From the NCBI RefSeq assembly GCF_007176755.1, contig NZ_BJTV01000011.1, positions 1 through 64,000 on the forward strand: a stretch of DNA of 64,000 nucleotides, in the 5' to 3' direction. The notes under the pieces are model-generated. The model made no database searches. It worked only from the letters and a program-made list of their open reading frames with translations, and was not told the DNA's origin. Below are positions 31,953-39,494 of the stretch, piece by piece. Source of the stretch: Streptomyces sp. 1-11 (GTDB lineage: Bacteria > Actinomycetota > Actinomycetes > Streptomycetales > Streptomycetaceae). How positions within the stretch are numbered: position 1 is the stretch's first letter; each line of letters opens with the position of its first letter. Position numbers and translations under genes: made by a program.

Positions 31953-32423
31953 GTGCACGCGTTGAACAAGAACCGCCCCTTCCGCCGCATCGTGCTGGCG
32001 AGCGCGGCCACCGTCTCCGGGATGGTGCTGCTGCTGTCGCTGAAGCCGCACGCCGCCCCGGCGCTCGCCGCGGGCACGCCCGCGCCGGCGCCGACGAGCA
32101 GCGGCTCCGGTGCCTCCCCGGGGTCGACGAAGGCGCCCGACACCGGGACCAGGACGGTCACCGGGGACACCGTCCAGACCCGCTGGGGCCCGGTGCAGGT
32201 GCGGGTGACGATCCGGAGCGGCAGGCTCACCGACGTCACCGCGGTCACCTACCCGACGGAGAACCCGCGCGACCAGGAGATCAACAGCTACGCCATCCCC
32301 CAGCTGCGGCGCGAGGCGCTGGCGGCGCAGAGCGCGGACATCGACATGGTGTCGGGCGCCACCTACACCAGCACCGGTTACAAGCAGTCGCTGCAGTCCG
32401 CGCTGGACTCCGCCGGCGGATGA
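31953..32423 (+). CDS. Membrane-anchored FMN-binding domain protein, single domain
   Basis: The 156-aa product has an N-terminal signal-anchor (RIVLASAATVSGMVLLLSL, about residues 12-30), a Pro/Ser/Gly linker, and one FMN_bind domain (about 65-155). The flavinylation signature DMVSGATYTSTGY (SGAT at residues 134-137) is the site where ApbE attaches FMN to a threonine in related proteins. It is probably extracytoplasmic and takes electrons from the flavocytochrome encoded just upstream. It starts at GTG 31953, 10 bp after that gene. No cysteine-based lipobox is present. Confidence 0.9.
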   Translation: MHALNKNRPFRRIVLASAATVSGMVLLLSLKPHAAPALAAGTPAPAPTSSGSGASPGSTKAPDTGTRTVTGDTVQTRWGPVQVRVTIRSGRLTDVTAVTYPTENPRDQEINSYAIPQLRREALAAQSADIDMVSGATYTSTGYKQSLQSALDSAGG

Positions 32424-32482
32424 ACACCCGGCGCGCGCCGCGCGTATCTCTGGGCCAAGGGTCAAGTCCCCACGGAGGAACC

Positions 32483-33865
32483 GTGACCACCACGCTCGCA
32501 GGCGGACGTGCCGCCCGCCGCCAGACGATGCGCCGCATCCGCCCGCGCCGCTCCCCGGCCGTTCCGCTGCTGATCGCGGTCTGGGCGGGCGCGGCGGCCG
32601 TGCTGTGGCTCTGGTGGCACAACACCCCGGCCATCGCGGACGACGGCGGCCGGATCCTGAACGCGGGCCGGATCACCGGCCTGCTGGCCGGTTACCTGAT
32701 GGCGCTGGTCGTGCTCCAGATGGCGCGGGTACCCGCGCTGGAGCGGCGGGTCGGCTCCGACCGGGTGGCCCGCTGGCACGCGATGAGCGGCCGTTACACG
32801 CTCTGCCTGGTCGTCGCGCACGTGTTCCTCACCATGTGGGGCTACGCGCTGCAGGCGGGCAAGTCGCTCGGAGACGTGGTCCGGCAGACCGTGGACTCCG
32901 TCGAACAGCTCCCGGACATGGGCAAGGCCGCGATCGGCACCGGCCTGTTCGTGCTGATCGGCGTCAGCTCGGCCGGCGGGATCCGCCGCCGGCTGCCGTA
33001 CGACGCCTGGTACCACGTGCACCTGCTGACGTACGCGGCCGTGTTCCTGACCTTCTGGCACCAGATCACCACCGGCAACGACTTCGCGGTCGAGCCGGTC
33101 GCCAGGACCTTCTGGTACGGGCTGTACGGCGCCGTCACGGCGCTGGTGCTCTGGTACCGGGTCATCACCCCGGTCCGGCTGAACATCCGTCACCGGATGC
33201 GCGTGGAGGCGGTGATCGAGGAGACGCCGGGCATCGTGTCGGTGCTGATCGGCGGCCGGCGGCTGCACCGGATGGGCGCCGAGGCGGGGCAGTTCTTCCG
33301 CTGGCGGTTCCTGGCCCCCGGGATGCGGTTCAGCTCGCACCCGTACTCGCTGTCGGCGGCGCCCCGGCCGGACATGCTGCGGATCACGGTGAAGGCGATC
33401 GGCGACCACAGCTCCCGGCTGCGCGAGCTGGCGCCCGGCACCCGGGTGTGGGCGGAGGGCCCGTACGGGGCGCTCACCGCGCAGCGGCGCAGCCGGGGCA
33501 AGGTGCTGCTGGTGGCCGGCGGGGTCGGCATCACGCCGATGCGGGCGCTGTTCGAGACGCTGCCCGGGGCGGCCGGTGACATCACCCTGCTGTACCGGGC
33601 CAACACCACCCAGGACCTGGCACTCTGGGACGAGCTGGCCGCGATCGCCGAGGAACGGGGCGCCCGGCTGATGTACGCGGTCAACAGCCCGGACGGCGAA
33701 CGGCCGGACATCTCGGCGGAGAACCTCCAGCGGAAGATCCCGGACGTCGACCGCCACGACGTCTTCATGTGCGGCCCGCCCGGGTTCGCGCAGTCCGTGT
33801 ACGAGGCGCTGCGCGGCGCGGGCGTCCCCGCGCGCCGTATCCACCACGAGTCGTTCGAGATGTGA
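32483..33865 (+). CDS. Ferric-reductase-like transmembrane flavocytochrome (copy 2)
   Basis: This 460-aa close paralogue of the protein at 30590-31942 has the same order: membrane helices, FAD barrel (AGQFFRWRFLAPG, HPYSLSAAPRP), NAD(P)H domain (LLVAGGVGITPMRALFETLP, FMCGPPGFAQSVY) and a HHESFEM end. H99/H113 and H180/H193 again give the HX13H and HX12H bis-haem pattern. GTG 32483 is preferred because ACGGAGGAACC precedes it; an ATG at 32420 overlapping the previous stop would add 21 residues. The duplication with its FMN-domain partner suggests two transmembrane conduits with different partners or redox potentials. Confidence 0.9.
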   Translation: MTTTLAGGRAARRQTMRRIRPRRSPAVPLLIAVWAGAAAVLWLWWHNTPAIADDGGRILNAGRITGLLAGYLMALVVLQMARVPALERRVGSDRVARWHAMSGRYTLCLVVAHVFLTMWGYALQAGKSLGDVVRQTVDSVEQLPDMGKAAIGTGLFVLIGVSSAGGIRRRLPYDAWYHVHLLTYAAVFLTFWHQITTGNDFAVEPVARTFWYGLYGAVTALVLWYRVITPVRLNIRHRMRVEAVIEETPGIVSVLIGGRRLHRMGAEAGQFFRWRFLAPGMRFSSHPYSLSAAPRPDMLRITVKAIGDHSSRLRELAPGTRVWAEGPYGALTAQRRSRGKVLLVAGGVGITPMRALFETLPGAAGDITLLYRANTTQDLALWDELAAIAEERGARLMYAVNSPDGERPDISAENLQRKIPDVDRHDVFMCGPPGFAQSVYEALRGAGVPARRIHHESFEM

Positions 33866-33882
33866 GCGGGAGCTGCGAAGCG

Positions 33883-34713
33883 ATGAGGAAGAGCCACCCC
33901 ATTCGGCGCGTCGTGCTGGCCACCGCGGCCACCGTGTCCGGAGTCGTGCTGCTGCTGTCGCTGAAGCCCGCCTCGGACCCGGCGGCGGCGTCGGCGGCCG
34001 GCGCGGCGCCGCAGGCGGGCGCGGCCGCGCAGCGGTCCCCCCAGGGCGGGCAGCAGGGCGGCGCAGCCGCGGCGGGCACCGTCACCGGTGACGCGGCGCA
34101 GACCCAGTACGGGGCCGTGCAGGTACGGCTGACCGTCGCCGGCGGGAAGATCACCAAGGCGGAGGCGGTACAGGCGCCCAAGGGCGGGGTCAGCGACCAG
34201 AAGACCGCGCTCGCGGTGCCGAAGCTCAACCAGGAGGCCGTGGCCGCCGGGAACGCCGACATCGACGCGGTGTCCGGGGCGACGTACACGAGCGCGGGGT
34301 ACAAGAAGTCGCTGCAGTCGGCGCTGGACAAGGTGAAGGCGCCGGCGTCCGCCGGGTCCGGCACCGGCGCCGGTTCCGGGCCGGGCGGTGGGGGCGGCTC
34401 CGCCTCCCCGGCCTCCCCGGGTGCGCGGGGTACCGCCGGGACCCGCACCGTCACCGGCCGGGTCGCGCAGACGCAGTACGGCCCGGTGCAGGTCAGGATC
34501 ACGGTCAGCGGGGGCAGGATCACCCAGGCGGCGGCCGTGCAGGCGCCGAAGGGCGGGGTCAGCGGCCAGAAGACCGCGCTCGCCGTGCCGAGGCTCAACC
34601 AGGAGGCCGTGGCCGCCGGGAACGCCCGCATCGACGCCGTGTCCGGGGCCACCTACACCAGCACCGGCTACCGGCAGTCGCTGCAGTCGGCGCTCGACCA
34701 GGCGGGTGGCTGA
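33883..34713 (+). CDS. Membrane-anchored protein with two tandem FMN-binding domains
   Basis: The 276-aa product has an N-terminal signal-anchor (RRVVLATAATVSGVVLLLSL), then two FMN_bind domains (about residues 67-152 and 190-275) joined by a Ser/Gly/Pro linker. Each ends in an SGATYT signature (SGAT at 131-134 and 254-257), so the chain could carry two covalent FMN groups. The domains are near-identical at DNA level with an offset of 369 bp (34081 versus 34450), showing recent internal duplication. It lies 17 bp after the second flavocytochrome and 4 bp before the FMN transferase gene. Confidence 0.9.
   Translation: MRKSHPIRRVVLATAATVSGVVLLLSLKPASDPAAASAAGAAPQAGAAAQRSPQGGQQGGAAAAGTVTGDAAQTQYGAVQVRLTVAGGKITKAEAVQAPKGGVSDQKTALAVPKLNQEAVAAGNADIDAVSGATYTSAGYKKSLQSALDKVKAPASAGSGTGAGSGPGGGGGSASPASPGARGTAGTRTVTGRVAQTQYGPVQVRITVSGGRITQAAAVQAPKGGVSGQKTALAVPRLNQEAVAAGNARIDAVSGATYTSTGYRQSLQSALDQAGG
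34081..34710 (+). repeat. Internal duplication of the FMN-binding domain
   Basis: DNA from about 34081-34338 is repeated at about 34450-34710 with few changes (offset 369 bp, 123 codons). The longest near-identical run encodes GVS-QKTALAVP-LNQEAVAAGNA. Confidence 0.85.
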
Positions 34714-34717
34714 CCCG

Positions 34718-35509
34718 ATGGGCGAGCCGGCCGACGCCCCCGCCGCGCTGCGGCACGCGGAGGAGGTCATGGGGACCGTCTTCTCCTTCGACGTGCGCGG
34801 CGGGCGGCCCGGCGCGGTGCGCGAGGCGCTGGCCGGGGCGGTCGCGGGACTGCACCGCGCCGACGCGCTGTTCTCCACCTACCGCGAGGACAGCGAGGTG
34901 TCCCGGCTGGCCCGGGGTGAGCTGACCGTGGCGCGGTGCGCGTCCGAGGTGGCCGAGGTGCTGGAGCTGGCGGCCGAGGCGGAGCGGGTCAGCGAGGGCT
35001 GGTTCAGCGCTCGGTACCAGGGCGGCCTCGACCCGACCGGCATCGTCAAGGGGTGGGCCGCGGAGCGGGCCGCCCGGCTGCTCGCCGCGGTCGACGGGGT
35101 GTGCGGGGTCAGTGTGAACGGCGGCGGCGACGTCCAGATGCTGGGCGCGCCGGAACCGCGGCGGGCGTGGCGGGTGGGCGTGGCCGATCCGCTCCGGCCG
35201 GGCGGGCTGGCCGCGGTGATCTCGGCGGCGGGTGCGGACGAGCTGTCCGTGGCGACGTCCGGCACCGCGGAGCGCGGCGCGCACATCGTGGATCCGCGCA
35301 CCGGCCGCCCCGCGGTCACCGACCTGGTCTCGGTGACCGTGGTGGGGCCGCGGCTGACGTGGGTGGACTGCTGGGCCACGGCCGCCTTCGCGATGGGGTC
35401 GCGGGCGGGGCTGGCGTGGCTGGAGTCGCTGCCCGGCGTGGAGGCCCTGCTGATCACGGCCGGGGACGAGGTGCGGTGCACCGGGGGCCTGGCGGAACGG
35501 CTGGGCTGA
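34718..35509 (+). CDS. apbE: FAD:protein FMN transferase (ApbE)
   Basis: This 263-aa enzyme transfers FMN from FAD to Thr/Ser of SGAT-type motifs. Family elements are EEVMGTVFSFDV at the N-terminus, DPTGIVKGWAAERAARLL, VNGGGDVQMLG, SGTAERGAHIVDPRTGRP and TWVDCWATAAFAMG with the metal-binding Asp. It has no signal peptide, so it acts in the cytoplasm or on nascent substrates, as seen for some actinobacterial homologues. The ATG at 34718 is used; a GTG 12 bases upstream overlapping the previous gene is also possible. As last gene of the operon it should flavinylate the three FMN_bind domains encoded upstream. Confidence 0.92.
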   Translation: MGEPADAPAALRHAEEVMGTVFSFDVRGGRPGAVREALAGAVAGLHRADALFSTYREDSEVSRLARGELTVARCASEVAEVLELAAEAERVSEGWFSARYQGGLDPTGIVKGWAAERAARLLAAVDGVCGVSVNGGGDVQMLGAPEPRRAWRVGVADPLRPGGLAAVISAAGADELSVATSGTAERGAHIVDPRTGRPAVTDLVSVTVVGPRLTWVDCWATAAFAMGSRAGLAWLESLPGVEALLITAGDEVRCTGGLAERLG

Positions 35510-35560
35510 GCGGGGCCGGGCGGGGCGGTCCGGCGGGCGGCGGGTGCCCGGCGGGGCCGG

Positions 35561-35626
35561 CCGGGACGGCGGGGCCGGCCGGGACGGCGGGGCCGGCCGG
35601 GACGGCGGGGCCGGCCGGGACGGCGG
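35561..35626. repeat. 18-bp tandem repeat, 3.7 copies
   Basis: CCGGGACGGCGGGGCCGG is repeated at 35561, 35579, 35597 and (partial) 35615. It separates the ApbE gene from the unusually A/T-rich promoter region (GTTTAATTTTGGCC) of the His-rich peptide gene. Confidence 0.9.
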
Positions 35627-35716
35627 AAAGTTTAATTTTGGCCTTTTTGCCCCGAAACGCCATCCGAGTCGCCCCCTGGGACGTATCCAGTGTGAGACGA
35701 GATTCAGGAGGAACAC

Positions 35717-35911
35717 ATGGCCATCTTCAGCAATCTCATGCCGGCCTACGGCCATGACCACGGCGACGAGTCGTCCTTCGAAGGCGACCGGGGCGACTTC
35801 GGCGACCACGGCGACTTCGGCGACCGCGACCACGGCCACGGCCACGGCGACCACGGCGACCACGGTGACCGCGGCGGCCACGGCGGCCACGGCGGCCACG
35901 GCGGCTACTGA
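35717..35911 (+). CDS. 64-aa His/Asp/Gly-repeat peptide
   Basis: The ATG at 35717 has a strong AGGAGG site nine bases upstream. After a short N-terminus (MAIFSNLMPAYGHDHGDESS) the product is a low-complexity run of GD, HG and GGH units ending GGHGGY. It has 11 His, many Asp and no Cys, so it looks suited to binding metal ions such as Ni, Cu, Zn or Fe. There is no classical signal peptide. It is followed 77 bp downstream by an ABC exporter gene and then a kinase-like gene, so it may be an exported or post-translationally handled peptide. No family is recognised; function is inference. Confidence 0.75.
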   Translation: MAIFSNLMPAYGHDHGDESSFEGDRGDFGDHGDFGDRDHGHGHGDHGDHGDRGGHGGHGGHGGY

Positions 35912-35988
35912 TCGCATCCCCAGGCGGAGCGGACCGGTGACCGGAGGACCCGGTCCGCTCCGCCGCCGACTCCCGAGGAACGCATGCC

Positions 35989-37821
35989 ATGGCGCAGGTC
36001 CTGCGGCGTCTGCTGTCGGTGGGTGACACCTCCGACGCCCTGGTGGCCGCGGCGCCCCCGGTGCCCCTGCGTGAGGTGTTCCGGCGGTTCTGGCCCTACA
36101 CCCGTGGCGGGCGGCGCTGGCTCGTGCCGCTCGCCCTGTTCAGCCTGGCCGGACCGGTCGTGGACGCGGCCGAGATCTGGCTCTTCAAGATCGTCGTGGA
36201 CGATGTGCTCGTCCCCCGGGACCTGCGCCCCTTCCTGTGGATCGCCCCGGCCTACCTGGGGCTGATCCTCTGCTCCGGCATCCTGGGCTTCGGCGACAAC
36301 GTGACGTCCACCTGGGTCAGCGAACGCTTCCTGCTCTCCCTGCGCTCGGACGTCTTCCGGCACGTCCAGGGGCTGTCGCTCGGCTTCTTCGAACGCCGGC
36401 GGCTCGGCGACGTGCTGTCGCGGGTCACCGGCGACGTCGACGCCGTGGAGACGTTCCTGCTGTCCGGGGTGGCGGACGTCCTCTACTACGTGATCCGCCT
36501 GGGCGTCTTCCTCGGGCTGCTGTTCTACCTGCGCTGGGACCTGACCCTGCTCGCCCTCGCCATCGTGCCGCTGTTCTGGGGCGCCGCCCGGCACTTCTCG
36601 CGGCTGATCAAGGCGGCGTCGCGGGAACGCAGGCGGCGCAGCGGCTCGATCAGCGCGATCGCCGAGGAGTCGCTCGGCAATGTCGCCCTGGTGCAGGCGT
36701 ACAACCGGCAGGGATGGGAGGAGCGCCGCTTCGAGCGGGAGAACCTCGGCAGGTTCCGGGCGGCGATGACGTCGGCCCGGATCCGTGCCGTGTACGGGCC
36801 GGTCGTGGAGATCATCGAGGTGGCCGGGGGCATCGCGGTGATGGGCCTCGGCACCTGGAAGCTGGCCCAGGGGCAGCTGACGCTGGGCGGCCTGCTGGTC
36901 TTCCTGGCACTGATCGGCAAGCTGTACGGGCCGGTCCGCGGCCTGTCCCACCTCGGCACCACCTTCTACGCGGCCTCCGCCTCGGCCGAGCGGATCATCG
37001 AGCTGCTGGACCAGCGCCCGCAGGTCGTCGAGGCCGCCGAGCCCCGGCGCATCGGCCGGGCGCGCGGCGAGGTGGAGTTCGACGGCGTCCGGTTCCGCTA
37101 CCCGGGGGCCGCGTCCTGGGCCCTGTCGGACGTGTCCTTCGAGGTGGCGCCCGGCGAGACCCTGGCGCTGGTCGGGGCCAGCGGGGCGGGGAAGTCGACG
37201 GTCGCGAAGCTCCAGCTGCGGTTCTACGACCCCGACCGGGGAGCGGTCCGCCTCGACGGCCGGGACCTGCGGGAGCTCAGCCTCACCGACGTACGGGACA
37301 GCGTCGCCGTGGTGCTGCAGGAGACACTGGTGTTCCACGGCACCGTGCGGGAGAACATCGCCTACGGCCGGCCGGAGGCGACGCAGGCCGACATCGTCGC
37401 GGCGGCGCGCGCGGCGGACGCGCACGAGTTCATCGAGATGCTCCCGGACGGTTACGACACCCTGGTCGGCCAGCGCGGCCGGACCCTGTCGGGCGGGCAG
37501 TGCCAGCGGCTGGCCATCGCCCGGGCGATGATCCGGGACGCGCCCGTGCTGGTGCTGGACGAGCCGACCACCGGGCTCGACGTCCGCTCGGGCCGGCGGA
37601 TCATGGACCCGCTGCGCCGACTCATGGCCGGGCGGACGACCGTCGTCATCTCGCACAACCTGCTGACCGTCCAGGACGCCACCCGCATCGTCGTGCTCGA
37701 CCACGGCCGGGTCGTCGAGCAGGGCGCCCACGACGAGCTGCTCCGCCGCGACGGCGTCTACGCGCGCCTGCACCGGCTGCACGCCGACGGCGTCCCGTCC
37801 CCGGGGCGGGTGCCGTCGTGA
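35989..37821 (+). CDS. ABC exporter half-transporter (fused TMD-NBD)
   Basis: The 610-aa product has a six-helix type IV exporter domain (residues about 40-330) followed by an ATPase with Walker A LVGASGAGKST, Q-loop VVLQETLVFHGTV, signature LSGGQCQRLAIARAM, Walker B VLVLDEPTTGLD and switch His (ISHNLL). There is no C39 peptidase domain, so any leader peptide would have to be removed elsewhere. It would act as a homodimer, exporting a peptide, lipid or small molecule. It lies between the His-rich peptide gene and a kinase gene that overlaps it by four bases, implying a common operon. Confidence 0.92.
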   Translation: MAQVLRRLLSVGDTSDALVAAAPPVPLREVFRRFWPYTRGGRRWLVPLALFSLAGPVVDAAEIWLFKIVVDDVLVPRDLRPFLWIAPAYLGLILCSGILGFGDNVTSTWVSERFLLSLRSDVFRHVQGLSLGFFERRRLGDVLSRVTGDVDAVETFLLSGVADVLYYVIRLGVFLGLLFYLRWDLTLLALAIVPLFWGAARHFSRLIKAASRERRRRSGSISAIAEESLGNVALVQAYNRQGWEERRFERENLGRFRAAMTSARIRAVYGPVVEIIEVAGGIAVMGLGTWKLAQGQLTLGGLLVFLALIGKLYGPVRGLSHLGTTFYAASASAERIIELLDQRPQVVEAAEPRRIGRARGEVEFDGVRFRYPGAASWALSDVSFEVAPGETLALVGASGAGKSTVAKLQLRFYDPDRGAVRLDGRDLRELSLTDVRDSVAVVLQETLVFHGTVRENIAYGRPEATQADIVAAARAADAHEFIEMLPDGYDTLVGQRGRTLSGGQCQRLAIARAMIRDAPVLVLDEPTTGLDVRSGRRIMDPLRRLMAGRTTVVISHNLLTVQDATRIVVLDHGRVVEQGAHDELLRRDGVYARLHRLHADGVPSPGRVPS

Positions 37822-38687
37822 CCGCCCCGGCCCGGGCGCTCCCGCGGCCGGCGCCGGCCCTGGCGCCGGGCGCGCGGCCGGTCCCGGGCTACCAGATCCT
37901 GGCGCATCTGACCCGCACCGGCTGGCTGGACGTCCACGACGCCTGGAGCGAGGACCGGGACTGCCGGTGCGTGGTCAAGGTGGTGCGGCCGGACCGGCGG
38001 GACGAGACCCGGCTGGGCGAGCGGCTGCTGCGGGAGGGCCGGTGGCTGTGCGGGTTCAGCCACCCCCATCTGGTCCGCGGCTACGAGACCTTCGAGTCGC
38101 CCGAGCCGCTCGTGGTGCTGGAGACGCTGACCGGGGAGACGCTGTCCCACCTGGTGGGGCGGCTGCGGCACCGGGCGTCCGCCGCCGACGTGGCGCTCCT
38201 CGGCGTGCAGCTGTGCTCCGCCGTCCAGTACCTCCACCGCCGGGGCCTGCTGCACCTGGACCTCAAGCCGTCCAACGTGGTGGTGGACCGCGGGCACGCG
38301 AAGGTGCTGGACCTGGGTCTCGCGCGGCCTCCCGGCCCGGCGCCGGCGGGCGTGGGCACCTTCCGCTACCTGTCCCCGGAGCAGGCGCGCGGCGAGCCGC
38401 TGACGGCCGCCGCCGACGTGTGGGGCGTCGGCGTCACCCTGTTCGAGGTGGCCTGCGGCGAGCCGGCGTTCGGCCGCGGCGGGCGCACCGGGGAGGCGGA
38501 CCGCCGGCGCTACCCCCAGCTGGAGGCGACCGCCCCGCCCGTCGCCGCCCGCCGCCGGCTGCCGCCCGCCCTCGCCGCCGCCGTCGACGCCTGCCTGCGC
38601 CCCGGCCCCGGAGCGCGGCCCGCGCTCGACGAGCTGTCCGCCGCCCTCGCCGACACCCTGCCCGGCACGCGACGCCCTCGCGGCTGA
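37818..38687 (+). CDS. Soluble serine/threonine protein kinase-like protein
   Basis: This 289-aa kinase fold without a transmembrane segment starts at GTG 37818, overlapping the ABC transporter stop (GTGA). The VAIK-type lysine is in RCVVKVVRP, the catalytic loop reads LHLDLKPSNVVVD (HLD in place of HRD), the metal-binding motif is LDLGLARP (DLG for DFG), and the APE equivalent is LSPEQARG. The Gly-rich loop is poorly conserved, so nucleotide binding may be atypical. Key Asp, Lys and Asn are present, so activity is plausible. Position suggests it regulates the exporter or modifies the His-rich peptide; both are inference. Confidence 0.85.
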   Translation: MTAPARALPRPAPALAPGARPVPGYQILAHLTRTGWLDVHDAWSEDRDCRCVVKVVRPDRRDETRLGERLLREGRWLCGFSHPHLVRGYETFESPEPLVVLETLTGETLSHLVGRLRHRASAADVALLGVQLCSAVQYLHRRGLLHLDLKPSNVVVDRGHAKVLDLGLARPPGPAPAGVGTFRYLSPEQARGEPLTAAADVWGVGVTLFEVACGEPAFGRGGRTGEADRRRYPQLEATAPPVAARRRLPPALAAAVDACLRPGPGARPALDELSAALADTLPGTRRPRG

Positions 38688-38729
38688 GGCCGTCACCGGG
38701 CGCCCGGGTCCCCGCGGGGTGCCCCGGGT

Positions 38730-39494
38730 TCACGCCTCGCCGGTGGTGATCCGGCCGGTCTCCAGCGGGGCGGTGGCGAGGACCGTGCCGTCCGGCGAGG
38801 TCAGGCGGGCGCCGGAGACCGCGGCGGCGTCGACGGGGGCCGCCACGCCCCAGGCGCCGCGCCCGTCGCGCACCGGGAACTCGCCGAGCCGCACCGTGGT
38901 GCCGTCGGAGCGCTCCAGCAGACAGGTGACCTTGCCGTTGTACCCGGCGCCGGGGCCGGTCAGGTCGACGGTCATGAACACCCAGCCCGGCCGGCCGGAA
39001 TGGGCGTAGACCTCGCCGCCGGGCCCGCCTCCGGACCGGGCCGAGGTCAGATCGCCGACCAGCATGGTCTCGGTCGCGGCGGGCGAGGCCGTGACCTGCT
39101 CGACGGCGGTGCCGATGCCCCAGCCGGCGAACCCGGCCGCGACGGCGAAGGCGACGGCCGCCGAGGCCAGCCGCAGCCGGCTGCGCCGGACGCGGCCGTA
39201 CAGTCCCTCGCGGAGACGGCCGGGCGCCCGCGCGTGCGGGCGCCCCTCGTCGGCGGTCGTGTCCCCGGTCAGGGCGCGCGCCGCCCGGGTCTCGAAGCCG
39301 GGGGGCGGCTCGCGGCCCGGCAGCAGGCCGATCAGCCGGTCGCCGACCAGGGTGAGGTGCTCGATGTACTCGCGGCAGTCCGCGCAGTGCTCCAGATGCT
39401 CGACGGCCTCGGCCCGTTCGCGGCCGTCGAGCACGCCGAGCGCCAGCTCGGCGCCGAGCTCCCGCAGTCTCCCGCAGGTCACCTCACAGGACAT
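38730..39494 (-). CDS. Zinc-finger anti-sigma factor (RskA-like)
   Basis: The 254-aa membrane protein has an N-terminal ZAS-type motif (EHLEHCADCREY, HX3CX2C, residues about 32-43) that would bind the cognate sigma factor. A basic linker, one transmembrane helix (about 110-130, LASAAVAFAVAAGFAGWGIG) and an extracytoplasmic RskA-like domain follow. Its ATG at 39494 lies inside the end of the sigma gene (11-bp overlap), the classical sigma/anti-sigma arrangement. It would hold the sigma factor at the membrane until an outside signal triggers its proteolysis. Confidence 0.9.
   Translation of the reverse strand: MSCEVTCGRLRELGAELALGVLDGRERAEAVEHLEHCADCREYIEHLTLVGDRLIGLLPGREPPPGFETRAARALTGDTTADEGRPHARAPGRLREGLYGRVRRSRLRLASAAVAFAVAAGFAGWGIGTAVEQVTASPAATETMLVGDLTSARSGGGPGGEVYAHSGRPGWVFMTVDLTGPGAGYNGKVTCLLERSDGTTVRLGEFPVRDGRGAWGVAAPVDAAAVSGARLTSPDGTVLATAPLETGRITTGEA

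Noticed and set aside
35717..38687. Lanthipeptide or other known RiPP cluster
   Set aside because: No Cys in the peptide, no cyclase, radical-SAM, YcaO or dehydratase gene, and the ABC protein lacks a leader peptidase; the kinase-like protein has no LanL-type lyase or cyclase domain.
38688..38729. Terminator between the kinase and anti-sigma genes
   Set aside because: Short CCCGGG and CCCGCGGG palindromes are present, but no single extended stem is convincing, so it is not listed as a feature.
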